A stretch of 64,000 nucleotides of DNA from assembly GCF_002575655.3 (NCBI RefSeq), contig NC_053038.3, positions 141,872,885-141,936,884 on the forward strand, written 5' to 3'. The notes under the pieces are model-generated. The model did not search any database, was not told the origin of the DNA, and saw nothing but the letters and a program-made list of their open reading frames with translations. The translations under genes and the position numbers were made by a program. The stretch comes from Aegilops tauschii subsp. strangulata (lineage: Eukaryota; Streptophyta; Magnoliopsida; Poales; Poaceae). Shown here one piece after another: positions 10,386 through 21,793 of the stretch; within the stretch, counting starts at the first letter, position 1; every line of letters begins with the position of its first letter.

Positions 10386-10460
10386 TATTTTTGAATTCAT
10401 GCCATACATGCATGGTTTGGAAAAATAGGTGCACTATACTTATTGGATTGTTCTTGTGTT

Positions 10461-10494
10461 CGTGTGTGTGTGCGCGCGCGCGTGCGTGTGTGTG
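10461..10494. repeat. (GT/GC)n microsatellite
   Basis: Alternating purine-pyrimidine run gtgtgtgtgtgcgcgcgcgc and onward, inside the left duplicated segment. Confidence 0.9.
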
Positions 10495-10940
10495 GTCATA
10501 TGCTTGATACATACAAAGATTTCTCACCACCATACCGTTCATCTTTTATATTTGAATTTGCAATGAAAAACTTACTAGGGATACCATGAAATGTGAAATC
10601 CACGTTGAGATCACTATATCACAAACTCACTCTAATTCAAGAACTCGTCATAAATCAATTACCACGTTGAGATTACTATTTGCAAGGAAAATACGGGCAT
10701 TGTAATACACATAGATTCATTCGGCAATTTAAAAGATTCATTTCGTATTCTCGAATGGTAGGACCCAACGGCGTACCAGCCAGACCTTGGCTCGTGTTGA
10801 TCCTAAAAAAATGGGCTCGTGTCCTTCTGGTGGCGTGCGTGGTATGCACATTAGCCAACCCCAACCAGTTGAGCCTCCTCATTTCGAGTCGAAATATCTG
10901 GCGGGCAGAATTCCAGCCCTAGGAAATTCCCCTCATGTCC

Positions 10941-11811
10941 CCGGTCCATAATGACTACCGATGAACAATGGAGGGATGCTTTAGTAACTAGACAACGTTA
11001 CCTACCATGCCGAGCACGGTTCAATTCCCTCGGTCGCTACTACCCAAGGTCACCCGCCAACTGCATTGCCTGGTACTAATAGGAGTACTACACCAGGATG
11101 AGCACAGAATTGAGCCCGTTTGTTCATGCCTAGTACTTAGTTAATATATCAGGCAATGCACTGGTACAGAGGGATTATCCTTTTACTCTGCATATATAAC
11201 TTGTCTAAAGTCTAACTAAGCAAAATGTTTTACCAAATCCTTTCTTAAGAAATACAACAGGAAAGATGTATCGCTTGAAAATTTATTGCATGATGCAGGT
11301 TATGATATTGTTTCGAATCTTGGATTTTAAATTTCAGAAAATCCAAAAGTGACCAGAAATTCATGAAACTGAGCATGGTCACGTGATATGACACAAATAT
11401 TCCTACGTGATTTGTTTCTTCAATTTGATACAAGCTGCTTATGAGAAGTTGCACAAATGAAGAGCCAAGGTATTTTGGAACAAAGACCTGTCACGTTAAG
11501 GCGAACGCTTTCACTATTGAAACCGTGGGCGTTTACGTGCCGCCACGAGTCCCGCTTCTCATCGGCAGGTGCCGTCCGAGCAAGCGTGTGAGTCGGCGGG
11601 AGGCGTGCGAGCAGACCGTTGCGCCAGCTGATAGGGAGGCGTGCGAGCAAACCGCTGCGCAGGCTCACGGGGAGGTGAGCCCTTTGACCAGGCTCCGCCG
11701 CCCACCATCGTCCCAACTGCTCCCACTTTTAATGTCGCTGGCGCTGCAGTTTAAAATCAACCCCGTACTACCCGGTATCGCTACAATCTTCTCTCTTCAT
11801 CTCCGATTCTC
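10941..11811. other. Unique spacer between the duplicated segments
   Basis: No gene supported. Near 11595-11675 there are two direct copies of a block of about 35 bp (gggaggcgtgcgagcagacc and gggaggcgtgcgagcaaacc). The rest is AT-rich. Confidence 0.4.
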
Positions 11812-12545
11812 ATGTCGTCTACCTCCAACCAGCCTAACCTAACCGTACGCCGTGCCGCATCACAATGGTCTGCCCTTAATCTTCCAGTTTCCGGAGGAAA
11901 ACACCCAGCCGAAGTCTCAAGAACATAAGGAGCTTTGGGACGAGCTCGGCCTTGCGGGAAGACGTCGCACCTGTCCCTGCTCCCGTTCCAGCTCCCGTCG
12001 CCCCGACTGCGCCAGCGCCCATCCCCGTGGCATTGATAGGCTGGGAGCCGCACATTGTCGCCGAGCTTGATGTCACGGGGTTCCACGAGGTCCCCACCGA
12101 CTTTCACGTGGCCGTGCACCTGCCAGCGCATGCGCCTGCGCGTGCACTGACGTGCACGCCCGTGCACCTGCCAGCGCATGCGCCTGTGCGTGCACTGACG
12201 TGCGTGCCCGTGCCGGTGCCCGTGCACACGAATGTCTCTGTCGCGCCGTTGCCAGCGCCTGTCCCCGTGCGGGTGCGAGTGCCCCCCTCAGCGGCATGGA
12301 TGGCCGCCGTCGACCGATTCCTTGCACCAACGCCAGTCGCCTCCTCCCGTCAGTTGACTCGCTCCTGGAGACCGAAGTCCAGAACATTGTGGCCTTCCTT
12401 GAAGCTAGGGCCAACGTCCAGGAGTAAGCCAACAACGGCGCAAGACGCTGCCGTCGCCGTCAGTCAGTGGCCCAACGACACAAAGAGCACGACAGAGGAG
12501 CCGCTTCCCACCGCAAGACGCCCCCGCCGCCACCGCGTAATCTAA
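11812..12545 (+). pseudogene. Pro/Ala/Val-rich gene-like ORF, unknown
   Basis: An ATG at 11812 opens a short frame (MSSTSNQPNLTVRRAASQWS) that stops at about 11928. A shifted frame from 11952 continues to 12543 and is rich in V-P-A-P repeats (PVPAPVPAPVAPTAPAPIP). It contains two direct copies of a block of about 45 bp around 12117-12205 (cacctgccagcgcatgcgcc). Low-complexity composition makes the ORF length weak evidence. No domain recognised. It could be a broken first exon, or chance openness in GC-rich DNA. Confidence 0.25.
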
Positions 12546-12934
12546 ATTTGCCATGAAAAACATTCGGATTGCCATGCTTAAAATCCGATCATTTCCGTTT
12601 ATTTTAGGTCGGTCATCGTATGAATGTCAAGTCGGAGTCAGATTGAATGAAATCTATGGCTTGATCGATTGAATGTTCTGCTAGAGCCATATCAAATTAA
12701 ATATAAAACATCATCAAGCCACATGTATTCCTTCTCATCCAACGACCTAGACTGCTTCAATGTCGAGCGCTCAACACATTTAGCGTGCAGTTAATTTCAT
12801 GCCAAAAATAGTGCTAATCACATAATAACAAGCAAATAATATCCTACTTAATATCCGCATGCACTTAATATACTTCCAAATTAACGTAGTACTACTAGTA
12901 CGTGAAACTCGTGTCGTAACTTGTGAACGCGTCC
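12546..12934. other. AT-rich spacer, nothing recognised
   Basis: No coding frame, repeat or inverted repeat stands out. Confidence 0.4.
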
Positions 12935-15370
12935 AGATATGGTCAACAGCAACATCGCCCGCGAGTTCTTCGTGTTTGCCCGTGCGTCTAAACGCAGAAG
13001 GGGAGGAGAGAGAGAGCACACATGGAACCCACCAGCAAGTGAAGGCGAATAGTACATGCTAACGAGCCAGTCCCACTAATGTACTAAAAATAATATTACA
13101 TGTTATCCATTAAATAGGCTGTGGTAATATAAAAACACTATATGAACAAAGGGGGTACAACAAACATTGTTGTTCTATGTATGTTGCCTATTGACGTGTG
13201 GCTTGAAGGCCCTGGTCGCATGTTCGATCCCCGTCCTTTATATTTTAATTTGTATATGGGTCCAAATTTGTTTCATGACAAGTGGGCCCCTCGGTGTGTA
13301 ATTTGTAGCACTTTAATTTGTGGGTCAAAATTTGTTCCATTCCAGGTGGACTATCGGTGTGTAGTTTTGTAACTTAATTGTAATAATTAAAGAGAACAAC
13401 AGAGTCTTTTGCAATAATACTATGGTGCAACGTTGAAGGCGAGAAAGGACGTGCGAGAGAGCAATGACCGAGCCAGAGGGAAATCAATTGGGGGAGGTGC
13501 GGGGGTTGCAACGGTGTTCGGAGTAGTTGTGGGCCGAATGCTATGAAAATATAATCTAAACCCACCGGAATAAATGCCTACACAAATTAATCCAAGGTTG
13601 GAGTCCCCCTCGCAATGTAAATAGCTCCGACTTTGCGAGGGATGGAGAGGTAGCTTCAATGTGTGGAAGATACGGCGTGAGAAAGTGAGGTTAATCAAGA
13701 GACATATAGATAGAGAGACAAAGTGAGTGTGGTACGACATTCATTGAAAAGATATATATGCTCTGGAGAGATATTGTCGGATTGAGCTTTTGGGAAGGGC
13801 CAGGGCTGTAAGATAGAGCTTGAGAGATGATCCAGCCACAGACATGTAGATATATTTTGTGCGTGGGAGGAAGCAAGGTCAATCGATTACATATATAAAG
13901 GGAGAGAGATTGAGCGAGTGTGGGTCGTCGTGCGATCGAAAGAGTGAGATGGGTTGGAGAGAGTGACCTAGATAGACAATGTGCGTGAGAGAGTATACAA
14001 TATGAATATGTCGAATTGGGCTCAAACATGGAGATATATCGTTTGTTTCCGAGAAAGAGTGAGGTCAATCGAGACATACAAAGAGAGAGAGAGAGAGAGA
14101 TTGAGCGAGCGTAGCCCGCCATGAGGTCGAAAGAGTGGGGGCGGCTTGGATGGACTGACCTAGATAGACAATCTGCATGAGAGAGTATAGAGTGTGTCGA
14201 TCGAGGCCTGAACAGGGAGATATATCATTTGTGTGTGAAAGAAAACAAGGTTAATCGAGACTCAAATAAAGAGAGCGAGATTGAGCGAGTGTGGCCCGTC
14301 GTGCGGAAGAAAGAGTGAGACAGTCTCGAGGGAGTGATCTAGATAGACAACGTGCATGCGTACTCACGAGAGGTTGGGGGGCTATATAGGCAATGCATGT
14401 ATCTAGCGAGAGAGGGTGGGAGGGAGAGAGAGAGGGAGAGCTCAGCATGGGGTGCAATGGTGGGTGTGTTAGGTAAATACATTTGGTAACAGAGTGGAAA
14501 AAGGGCGTTGTGTAGTTGAGAGAGTTAGAGATCGAAACATGGAGAGAAAGAATGAACGTGTGTCAGAAACCGATAGCTTCCTAAGGTGGTTAGGAGAGGA
14601 AGATTGACCTATACAGGAAGTATGTAGCGTGTGTGCCGAGGGGGCTTGGGGCTAAAAACAACATTTGAATGTAGATAGTACGAGACTTAATATCGATGTT
14701 TCAATTCCGTGTACATTGTAAGATTTGAACCGAGGACCATTCATATGGGTAATTATTTCGAATTCGTGCCATATTAGGTTTGGAAAAGTTGACATTGACT
14801 TGATTGTTGTGCTATTTTGTAGGTCATATGTTTGAATCCATCTAAAGTTTTTTCACTACCATGGTGTTCATCATATACATATGAATTTGTATTAAAAAGT
14901 AGCGTGGATACCGTGAAATGTGAAATCCACGTTAGAATTGGAGATTGCTATGTGACACACACTCTAATTCAAATAACTAATTATGTGACACACACTCTAA
15001 TCCACGTTAGCGTGGATACCGTATCATTTTTTCAAATAACTCCTCATTAATTAATATATAGTATCTCGTTTCGAATGACTAATTATTTGCAAGGAAAACA
15101 CGGGCATGGTAATACATACAGATTCGTTTGCAAATGAAAGAAGATTTGTTTGCATTCTCAAATGTAGGCGCACCAGGCAGACCAGGGTCGTGTCGTGGTG
15201 GTCGCGTGTGTTGTACGGACACTTAGCACCCAGCCACCCACCCCCCTCCCTCACTCCCCCCTCCCCCCCAAAAAAGAAAAATGACAAAATAAGTTCGCGC
15301 TTCCATGTTTCGGATTGAAATATCTGGCGGCCCCAATTCCAGCCCTGCGAAATCTCCCTTCTCCACCGTC
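12935..15370. repeat. Ancient duplicated segment, right copy
   Basis: Colinear with 8385-10940 (matching blocks are listed there). This copy lacks the hairpin array and the Stowaway/Tourist pair and instead holds the GA-rich repeat at 13640-14440. A small direct duplication ('gtgacacacactctaat') lies at 14952 and 14985. Confidence 0.65.
13640..14440. repeat. GA-rich tandem repeat, about four units of 180-190 bp
   Basis: The marker 'attgagcgag' followed by 'gtggcccgtcgtgcgg'-type sequence recurs at about 13910, 14101 and 14281, with a diverged first unit near 13720. Each unit also holds 'tgacctagatagacaa' and 'ggagatatatc'. Long minus-strand frames rich in Leu/Ser are by-products of the GA bias. 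Confidence 0.7.
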
Positions 15371-15557
15371 CCCTTCCGCGCCCAGATTGGTCAAATCCCT
15401 AATTCGCCGCCAACCCAAGCAAAGTTTGAATCACCCCTCGTCTTGTCTCTTTCCCCACCTATGTGACGGACGACGACGACGAAGACGACGGTCGTGCTTC
15501 ACCACCGCACCGGAGCTACCTCATCTATGCCCTCGTCCACCGCACTGGGTGGTCCAC
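15371..15557 (+). other. Possible 5' end of a disrupted gene
   Basis: CT-rich leader-like sequence followed by a GAC/GAA-rich block (15472-15490), cut off by the LTR insertion at 15558. The downstream part, if it exists, lies outside the window. Confidence 0.25.
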
Positions 15558-16963
15558 TGATACGTCGCCATCGTATCTACTTTTCCAAACACTTTTGCCC
15601 TTGTTTTGGACTCTAACTTGCATGATTTGAATGTAACTAACCCGGACTGACGCTGCTTTCAGCAGAATTGCCATGGTGTTATTTTTGTGCAGAAATAAAA
15701 GTTCTTGGAATGACCTGAAACTTCACGAAGAATATTTTTGGAATATATAAAAAATACTGGCAAAAGAATCAACACCAGGGGGCCCACACCCTATTCATGA
15801 GGGTGGAGGGCGTGCCCACCCCCCTGGGGCACGCCCCTGCCTCGTGGGCCCCCTGAAGCTCCACCGACCTCAACTCCAACTCTATATATTCACGTTCGGG
15901 GAGAGAAAAAATCAGAGAGAAGGATTCATCGCGTTTTATGATACGGAGCCGCCGCCAAGCCCTAATCTCTCTCGGGAGGGCTGATCTGGAGTCCGTTCGG
16001 GGCTCCGGAGAGGGGAATCTGTCGCCGTCGTCATCATCAACCTTCCTCCATCACCAATTTCATGATGCTCACCGCCGTGCGTGAGTAGTTCCATCGTAGG
16101 CTTGCCGGACGGTGATGGGTTGGATGAGATTTATCATGTAATCGAGTTAGTTTTGTTAGGGTTTGATCCCTAGTATCCATTATGTTCTGAGATTGATGTT
16201 GCTATGACTTTGCTATGCTTAATGCTTGTCACTAGGGCCCGAGTGCCATGATTTCAGATCTGAACCTATTATGTTTTCATGAATATATGTGAGTTCTTGA
16301 TCCTATCTTGCAAGTCAATAGTCACCTACTATGTGTTATGATCCGGTAACCCCGAAGTGTCAATAATCGGGACCACTCCCAGTGATGACCGTAGTTTGAG
16401 GAGTTCATGTATTCACTAAGTTTTAATGCTTTGGTCCGGTACTCTATTAAAAGGAGGCCTTAATATCCCTTAGTTTCCAATAGGACCCTCGCTGCCACGG
16501 GAGGGCAAGAAAAAGATGCCATGCAAGTTCTTTTCCATAAGCACGTATGACTATATTCGGAATACATGCCTACATTACAATGATGAACTGGAGCTAGTTC
16601 TATGTCACCCTAGGTTATAACTGTTGCATGAGGAATCGCATCCGATATAATTATCCATCACTGATCCAATGCCTACGAGCTTTTCACATATTGATCTTTG
16701 CTTAGTTACTTTTATCGTTGCCACTGTTACAATTACTACAAAACTGCTACTGTTACCTTTGCCAGTGTTACTGTTACTTCCATACTACTTTGCTACTAAG
16801 TACTTTGCTGCAGATATTAAGTCTTCCAGGTGTGGTTGAATTGACAACTCAACTGCTAATACTTGAGAATATTCTTTGGCTCCGCTTGTGTCGAATCAAT
16901 AAATTTGGGTTGAATACTCTACCCTCGAAAACTGTTGCGATCCCCTATACTTATGGGTTATCA
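15558..16963 (+). repeat. Left LTR of the Athila-type element
   Basis: Starts TGATACGTCGCCATCG and ends GGGTTATCA; 1,406 bp. A 'ctctatatattcacg' TATA-like block lies near 15880, downstream of a 'cacgcccctgcctcgtgggc' block. Confidence 0.8.
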
Positions 16964-16974
16964 AGACTATTTTC

Positions 16975-16992
16975 TAGCGCCGTTGCCGGGGA
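16975..16992 (+). other. Primer binding site, tRNA-Asp type
   Basis: TAGCGCCGTTGCCGGGGA lies 11 bp after the LTR. It differs by one G-to-A change from TGGCGCCGTTGCCGGGGA, the version at 57514. The unmutated form is complementary to the 3' end of plant tRNA-Asp. Confidence 0.8.
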
Positions 16993-17032
16993 GCATAGCT
17001 CTAGTCTTTGAGTCACTTGGGATTTATATCTG

Positions 17033-19223
17033 TTGATCACTATGAGGAACTTGAAAGACGAAAAAACTAAGATTTATCCCTCAACTACGAGGGGAGGTAA
17101 AAATCTGCCATCTAGCTCGGCACTTGATTCACCTTCTGTTATGAGTAAACTTGCGACACCTACTCCTGCTATTGATTCTGATATGTCGCATGTTATTGAT
17201 GATGCCACTTCTGCTTTGCATGATACTTATGATGAAACTACTTCTATGCTTGATAATATTGTGCCATTAGGTGAATTTCTTGATGAACAACTTGCTAGGG
17301 TTAGAGAGAATGAAATTATTGAAACTGATAATATTGATGAAAGTGATGATGAAGATTCTCCCCCTAGATATGAATTGCCTGATGTGCCTGAGGGTTGTGT
17401 TATGGATGAAGAAACTGCTAGAGACTTTGTTGCGTGCAAAGATAGATATGAGCTTAAGAAACTGTTAGCTAAGCTGAAAGAAAAGTCTTTGAATGCTAGA
17501 ATGAAATATGAGCCTGCTTTTGCTACTTCACCTATCTGTATTTCCGATAAGGATTATGATTTCTCTGTCGATCCCGAGATAATTACTTTGGTTGAATCTG
17601 ATCCTTTTTATGTCTATGAATCTGAAACTATTGTGGCACATCTTACTAAATTAAATGATATCACCACCCTGTTCACTAATAAGGAAAAAATTCGTTACTA
17701 CTATATCCTTAAGTTATTTCTGTTCTCATTAAAGGGTGATGCTAAAATATGGTTTAATTCTCTTGATCCTGGTTGTGTGCGTAGTCCCCAGGATATGATT
17801 TATTACTTCTCTGCTAAATATTTCTCCGCTCATAAGAAACAAGCTGCCTTAAGGGAAATATATAATTTTGTGCAAATTGAAGAAGAGAGTCTCCCAGAAG
17901 CTTGTGGGAGGCTTCTCCGATTACTTAATGCTTTGCCTGATCATCCTCTCAAGAAAAACGAAAAACGAAATACTTGATATCTTTTATAATGGACTAACCG
18001 ATGCTTCCAGAGACCACCTGGGTAGTTGTGTTGGTTGTTTTGAGGGAAAGAACTGTTGATCAAGCTGAATTGCTATTGAATAATATGTTGAGTAATCAAA
18101 ATAATTGGACACTTCCTGAACCAACTCCTAAGCCAACTCCAAAGAAAAGGGGTATTCTATTTCTCAGTCCTGAAAATATGCAAGAGGCAAAGAAATCTAT
18201 GAAAGAAAAGGGTAGTAAAGCTGAAGATGTTATGAATTTACCACCTATTGAAGAAATACATGGTCTTGATAACCCGACACAGGTAGTAAAGGTAAATTCT
18301 CTCTATAGATATGATAAGGGTGAAATCCCATCTACTAAGTTTGCTAGCCAATGCTTGGATGAGGTTGATGATTTTATTGTTAAACAAGAAAACTTCAATG
18401 CTTATGTTGGTAGACAATTGAAAAGAAATGCTTATATGATTGAACACTTGAGTGATTATATGTCTAGAGTTAAAGGTGAACTTAAACTTATTTGTAAACA
18501 TGCTTCTATGGTTACCACTCAAGTAGAAAAAGTGCTTAAAGCTCAGAATGATTTTCTCAATGAATTAAATAATAAGAAAAATGATAATGTTGTTAGAGTT
18601 ATGACTAGAGGGGTTAAAATGACTCAGGAACCTTTGTATCTTGAGGGCCACCCTAAGAGAATTGAGCAAGATTCTCAGAGAACTAATGTTGATGCACCCA
18701 GTTCTTCTAAGAAGAAGAAAAAGAAAAATGATAGGACTTTGCATGCTTCTAGTGAACCTGTTGTTGACACACCTGAGAATCCCAATGATATTTCTATTTA
18801 TGATGCTGAAACACAATCTGGTAATGAACATGAACCTAGTGATAATATTAATGATGATGTTCATGTTGATGCTCAACCTAGCAATAACAATGATGTAGAG
18901 ATTGAACCTGCTGTTGATCTTATAACCCACAATCAAAGAATCAACGTTATGATAAGAGAGACTTCGTTGCTAGGAAGCATGGTAAAAAAAGAGAACCATG
19001 GGTTCAGAAACCAATGCCTTTTCCTCCTAAACCATCCAAGAAAGAGGATGATGAGGATTTTGAGCGCTTCGCTGAAATGATTAGACCTATCTTTTTGCGT
19101 ATGCGTTTGACTGATATGCTTAAAATGAATCCTTATGCTAAGTATATGAAAGATATTGTTACAAATGAAAGAAAGATACCGAAAGCTAAAATTTCCACCA
19201 TGCTTTCTAATTATACTTTTAAG
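17033..19223 (+). pseudogene. gag of the Athila-type element, frameshifted
   Basis: The first frame (17033-17977) ends early. It contains a retrotransposon gag core: LKLFLFSLKGDAKIWFNSL, then IYYFSAKYFSAHKKQAALRE. A shift near 17965-18010 moves to the next frame (to 19080), which has a Lys-rich tail (about 18705-18730), and a further shift near 19010 moves to MPFPPKPSKKEDDEDFERF, reaching KISTMLSNYTFKG just before the MITE. Gag forms the cytoplasmic particle that packages element RNA. At least two frameshifts make this copy unable to give full-length protein. Confidence 0.75.
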
Positions 19224-19434
19224 GGGATTATTCCATCTGTGCCCCCAATTCCTTAGTTGTGCTCAGTTTTCCCCATTTGCGAAATTTGGGTCCTTTTTGA
19301 GCAATTTTTCGGGGGAAAAGTGAGGAAAATGTGAAAGCAGAAAACCTGACACATGGGGAAAAGTGAGGAAAAAGTTAACGAATGGGGAAAAGTGAGCACA
19401 ACTAAGGAACCGGGGGCATAGAATTAATAATCCC
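19224..19434. mobile_element. Mutator-like MITE, 211 bp
   Basis: Ends GGGATTATT and AATAATCCC. The inverted repeats extend inward through 'gcccccaattccttag' / 'ctaaggaaccgggggc' and 'tgtgctcagttttcccc' / 'ggggaaaagtgagcaca'. It is flanked by tacttttaag (19214-19223) and tacttttaaag (19435-19445), a direct duplication of about 10 bp, close to the 9 bp usual for Mutator-like elements. It splits the conserved coding stretch just ahead of the protease. Confidence 0.75.
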
Positions 19435-20001
19435 TACTTTTAAAGGTGGAATCCAAAGAAACTTGGAGATCCAGGAGTACCAACTATACCATGCTCCATT
19501 AAAAGAAACTATGTTAAAACTGCTTTATGTGATCTTGGAGCCGGTGTTAGTGTTATGCCTCTCTCTTTATATCGTAGACTTGATTTGAATAAGTTGACAC
19601 CTACTGAAATATATTCGCAAATGGCCGATAAATCAACTGCTATACCTGTCGGTATTTGTGAGGATGTGCCTGTTGTGGTTGCAAACGTTACTATTTTAAC
19701 AGACTTTGTTGTTCTTGATATTCCCGAGGACGATAGTATGTCGATTATCCTTGGTAGACCCTTTTTGAATACTGCAGGGGCTGTTATTGATTGCAAGAAA
19801 GGCAATGTGACTTTTCATGTTAATGGTAATGAGCATACGGTACACTTTCCGAGGAAACAACCTCAAGTCCACAGTATCAATTCTATTGAAAAAATTTCAA
19901 CGATTATTATTGGAGGTTTTGAATTCTCTCTTCCTACTGTTAAGAAGAAATATGATATTCTTATTGTTGGGGACATGCATATCCCCGTTGAGGTAACCTA
20001 G
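19435..20001 (+). pseudogene. Aspartic protease region of the Athila-type element
   Basis: Right of the MITE the frame reads KKLGDPGVPTIPCSIKRN, then ALCDLGAGVSVMPLSLY (the D-L-G-A active-site variant seen in plant Athila elements) and later SIILGRPFLNTAGAVIDCK, the second conserved protease block. It ends VPVEVT and stop. The frame is open from 19555 to 20001 but is cut off from gag by the MITE. No RT follows. Confidence 0.75.
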
Positions 20002-20204
20002 TGTTATTCGAAAATTCTCCGGTTTCATGCGATTCGGAAAGAGTTTGTTAACAAGACTTGATCAACCTTGTTAGTGGATTCCTTTTGATGGGCATGAGAT
20101 GGATGAAGTTAGAAAGCACAACTCTCTGTACCCTCTTTTATTTTCTGTTATTTAGATTAAATAAAGCAAAAATAGTATTTTCTGTCTATTTTCTGAATTA
20201 TCCT

Positions 20205-20420
20205 TGCAATAAAAAATACCCCGAAAATAAAAGTTCTCCAAATGTCCTGAAATTGAAATATGATTTTTGTAGAATATTTAAGAATATCTGGCACTGAGAA
20301 CACACCAGAGGGGGCCACCACTTGGCCACGAGGGTCTAGGGCACGCCCCTGCCTCATGGGCCCCACGTGGCTCCCCCTCCACTTATTCCTGCACCCACAC
20401 ACTTCGTCTTCCTCCAGAAA
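20205..20420 (+). promoter_or_regulatory. Internal LTR-like segment upstream of the second ORF
   Basis: This stretch aligns in order with the element's own LTR at 15700-15900: 'aataaaagttct', 'tcctgaaa', 'agaatat', 'atctggcactgagaacacaccag' against 'atactggcaaaagaatcaacaccag', 'cacgcccctgcctcatgggc' against the same block with one change, then 'tggctcc..ctccac'. In the LTR this block precedes the TATA-like box and transcript start, so I infer an internal promoter for the ORF at 20769. Confidence 0.5.
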
Positions 20421-20768
20421 AAATCACCACACAGCTCAAACTCGTGGTCTAGCTCGTTTTGCTATGATTTTCGATCTCCTTGCTCAAAGCTCCACTCACA
20501 AAATGGCTTTGGGGGATTGTTCTTCTGTATGTTACTCCTCCAATGGTCCAATTAGTTTTTGTTCTAGTGATTTATTTATAGCAAATTTTTGCTGCTTAGG
20601 TGACCCTGTTCTTGAGCTTGCATGTCAAATTTATTTGGTCCCAAGTAGTTCTAATGCATCATATAGTCTCTAGGCACTTGTGGGAGTAGTTGCTATCAAT
20701 CTTGCTGAGTTTGGTTCACTTTTATTTTGAGTCACTAATAATTTCAGAAATTTTTCAGAGGAAGAAAA

Positions 20769-21793
20769 ATGTTTAGGATAATGTACCAAGGTGGTTCCTC
20801 AAGGAAGCAAGCACCCAGGCTCGCGACACGTGAGCCGGACAATGAAATACCAAGAGAAGCTCAAGTGCGGCCTTGTGAATGGCCGTCAGAAGATTTTATG
20901 GTCCAAGCAGGGATTAAGGAGGAATTTGACGCATATGTGCGTAATGCTGAACTTGAGGGCTTCGTGTCAGATAAGTCCCCCAATATTACTACCTAACTGA
21001 TTCCTTTGTGAGAAGGTTTAAATTTACATCATCACGCAATTCTCACACTGTCCTATTTGATCTTTATGATAAATCTTATACCATGGACTTAGAAGATTAT
21101 AATACTGCTTGTAAACTCCCGCAGTGGGCTAATGCTAGTGAACCTCGCAAATCTGAATATAAAGATTTTCTTGCTAGTATCACTGTGGGGGAATCTAGAG
21201 AAATCACACAAGCTACCATAGGGAGCATTCATTTTCCTGCCATACATTATTTTGCTCTCATCATGGGTAGATGCATTAATGGTAAAGATGAGGCTTGTCA
21301 CATGTGCATTCCAGATCTTTGTGTACTCAAGAGTGCGGTATTAGGTGATAAACAATATAACTTGGGGGCCATCGTTGCACGAAGGTTGCATCTTAATAGT
21401 TTAAGTGGAGACTTGTTTGGTAGAATTTATGCAACTCATGTAGCTAATTATCTTGAGATACCCATACATGAAAATGATATGGAATTGCCCCCTTCTTATC
21501 TAGATTATAATGCTATGGCTCGTCATCAGTTTGTTGAGAGGAACGAACAGTTCCTCCAATACCGACAAATCTTTGACAGACGTCACACTGTCCATGTTGC
21601 TCTCCCTGCTCCTGCTTTCTTTGACTTTCAGGCAAAAGGGAGATATGTTATAACCAGGGAGGAGGCGAACGAGTATGAGAGGAGAACGGAGGCAGCTAGC
21701 CTCCAAGCTGCAGCTCGTCAGGCAGTAGCCGCTGCATCTCAGTACGACCCCAGTTACAACTTCGGATATCCGCCAGGCCATCCATGGGCATAG
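20769..21793 (+). pseudogene. Second ORF of the Athila-type element (Athila ORF1-like)
   Basis: Starts MFRIMYQGGSSRKQAPRL. A shift near 20978, at a run of five C's, moves the frame to QYYYLTDSFVRRFKFTSSR; it then stays open to 21793, ending SYNFGYPPGHPWA. It contains TMDLEDYNTACKLPQWANA and ITVGESREITQATIGSIHFP, which I recognise as conserved in Athila ORF1-like proteins of Triticeae retrotransposons. Role unknown; often described as gag- or env-adjacent in this lineage. One frameshift only, so better preserved than the gag. Confidence 0.65.

Larger units (their letters stand above)
8385..10940. repeat. Ancient duplicated segment, left copy
   Basis: Blocks in this segment recur in the same order and orientation 4.4-4.5 kb to the right. 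Examples: 'tgcccgtgcgtctaaa' (8400 and 12950); 'gggtccaaatttg'-type (8636 and 13258); 'acaacatttg.atgta' (9830 and 14658); 'gtgaaatccacgtt' (10595 and 14920); 'tttgcaaggaaaa.acgggc' (10678 and 15086); 'gaaatatctggcgg' (10891 and 15318). Between the matches each copy has its own insertions: here a hairpin array and nested MITEs. Confidence 0.65.

Noticed and set aside
13374..14457. Several Leu/Ser-rich minus-strand frames
   Set aside because: By-products of the GA-rich tandem repeat read as CT codons; the frames repeat with the units.
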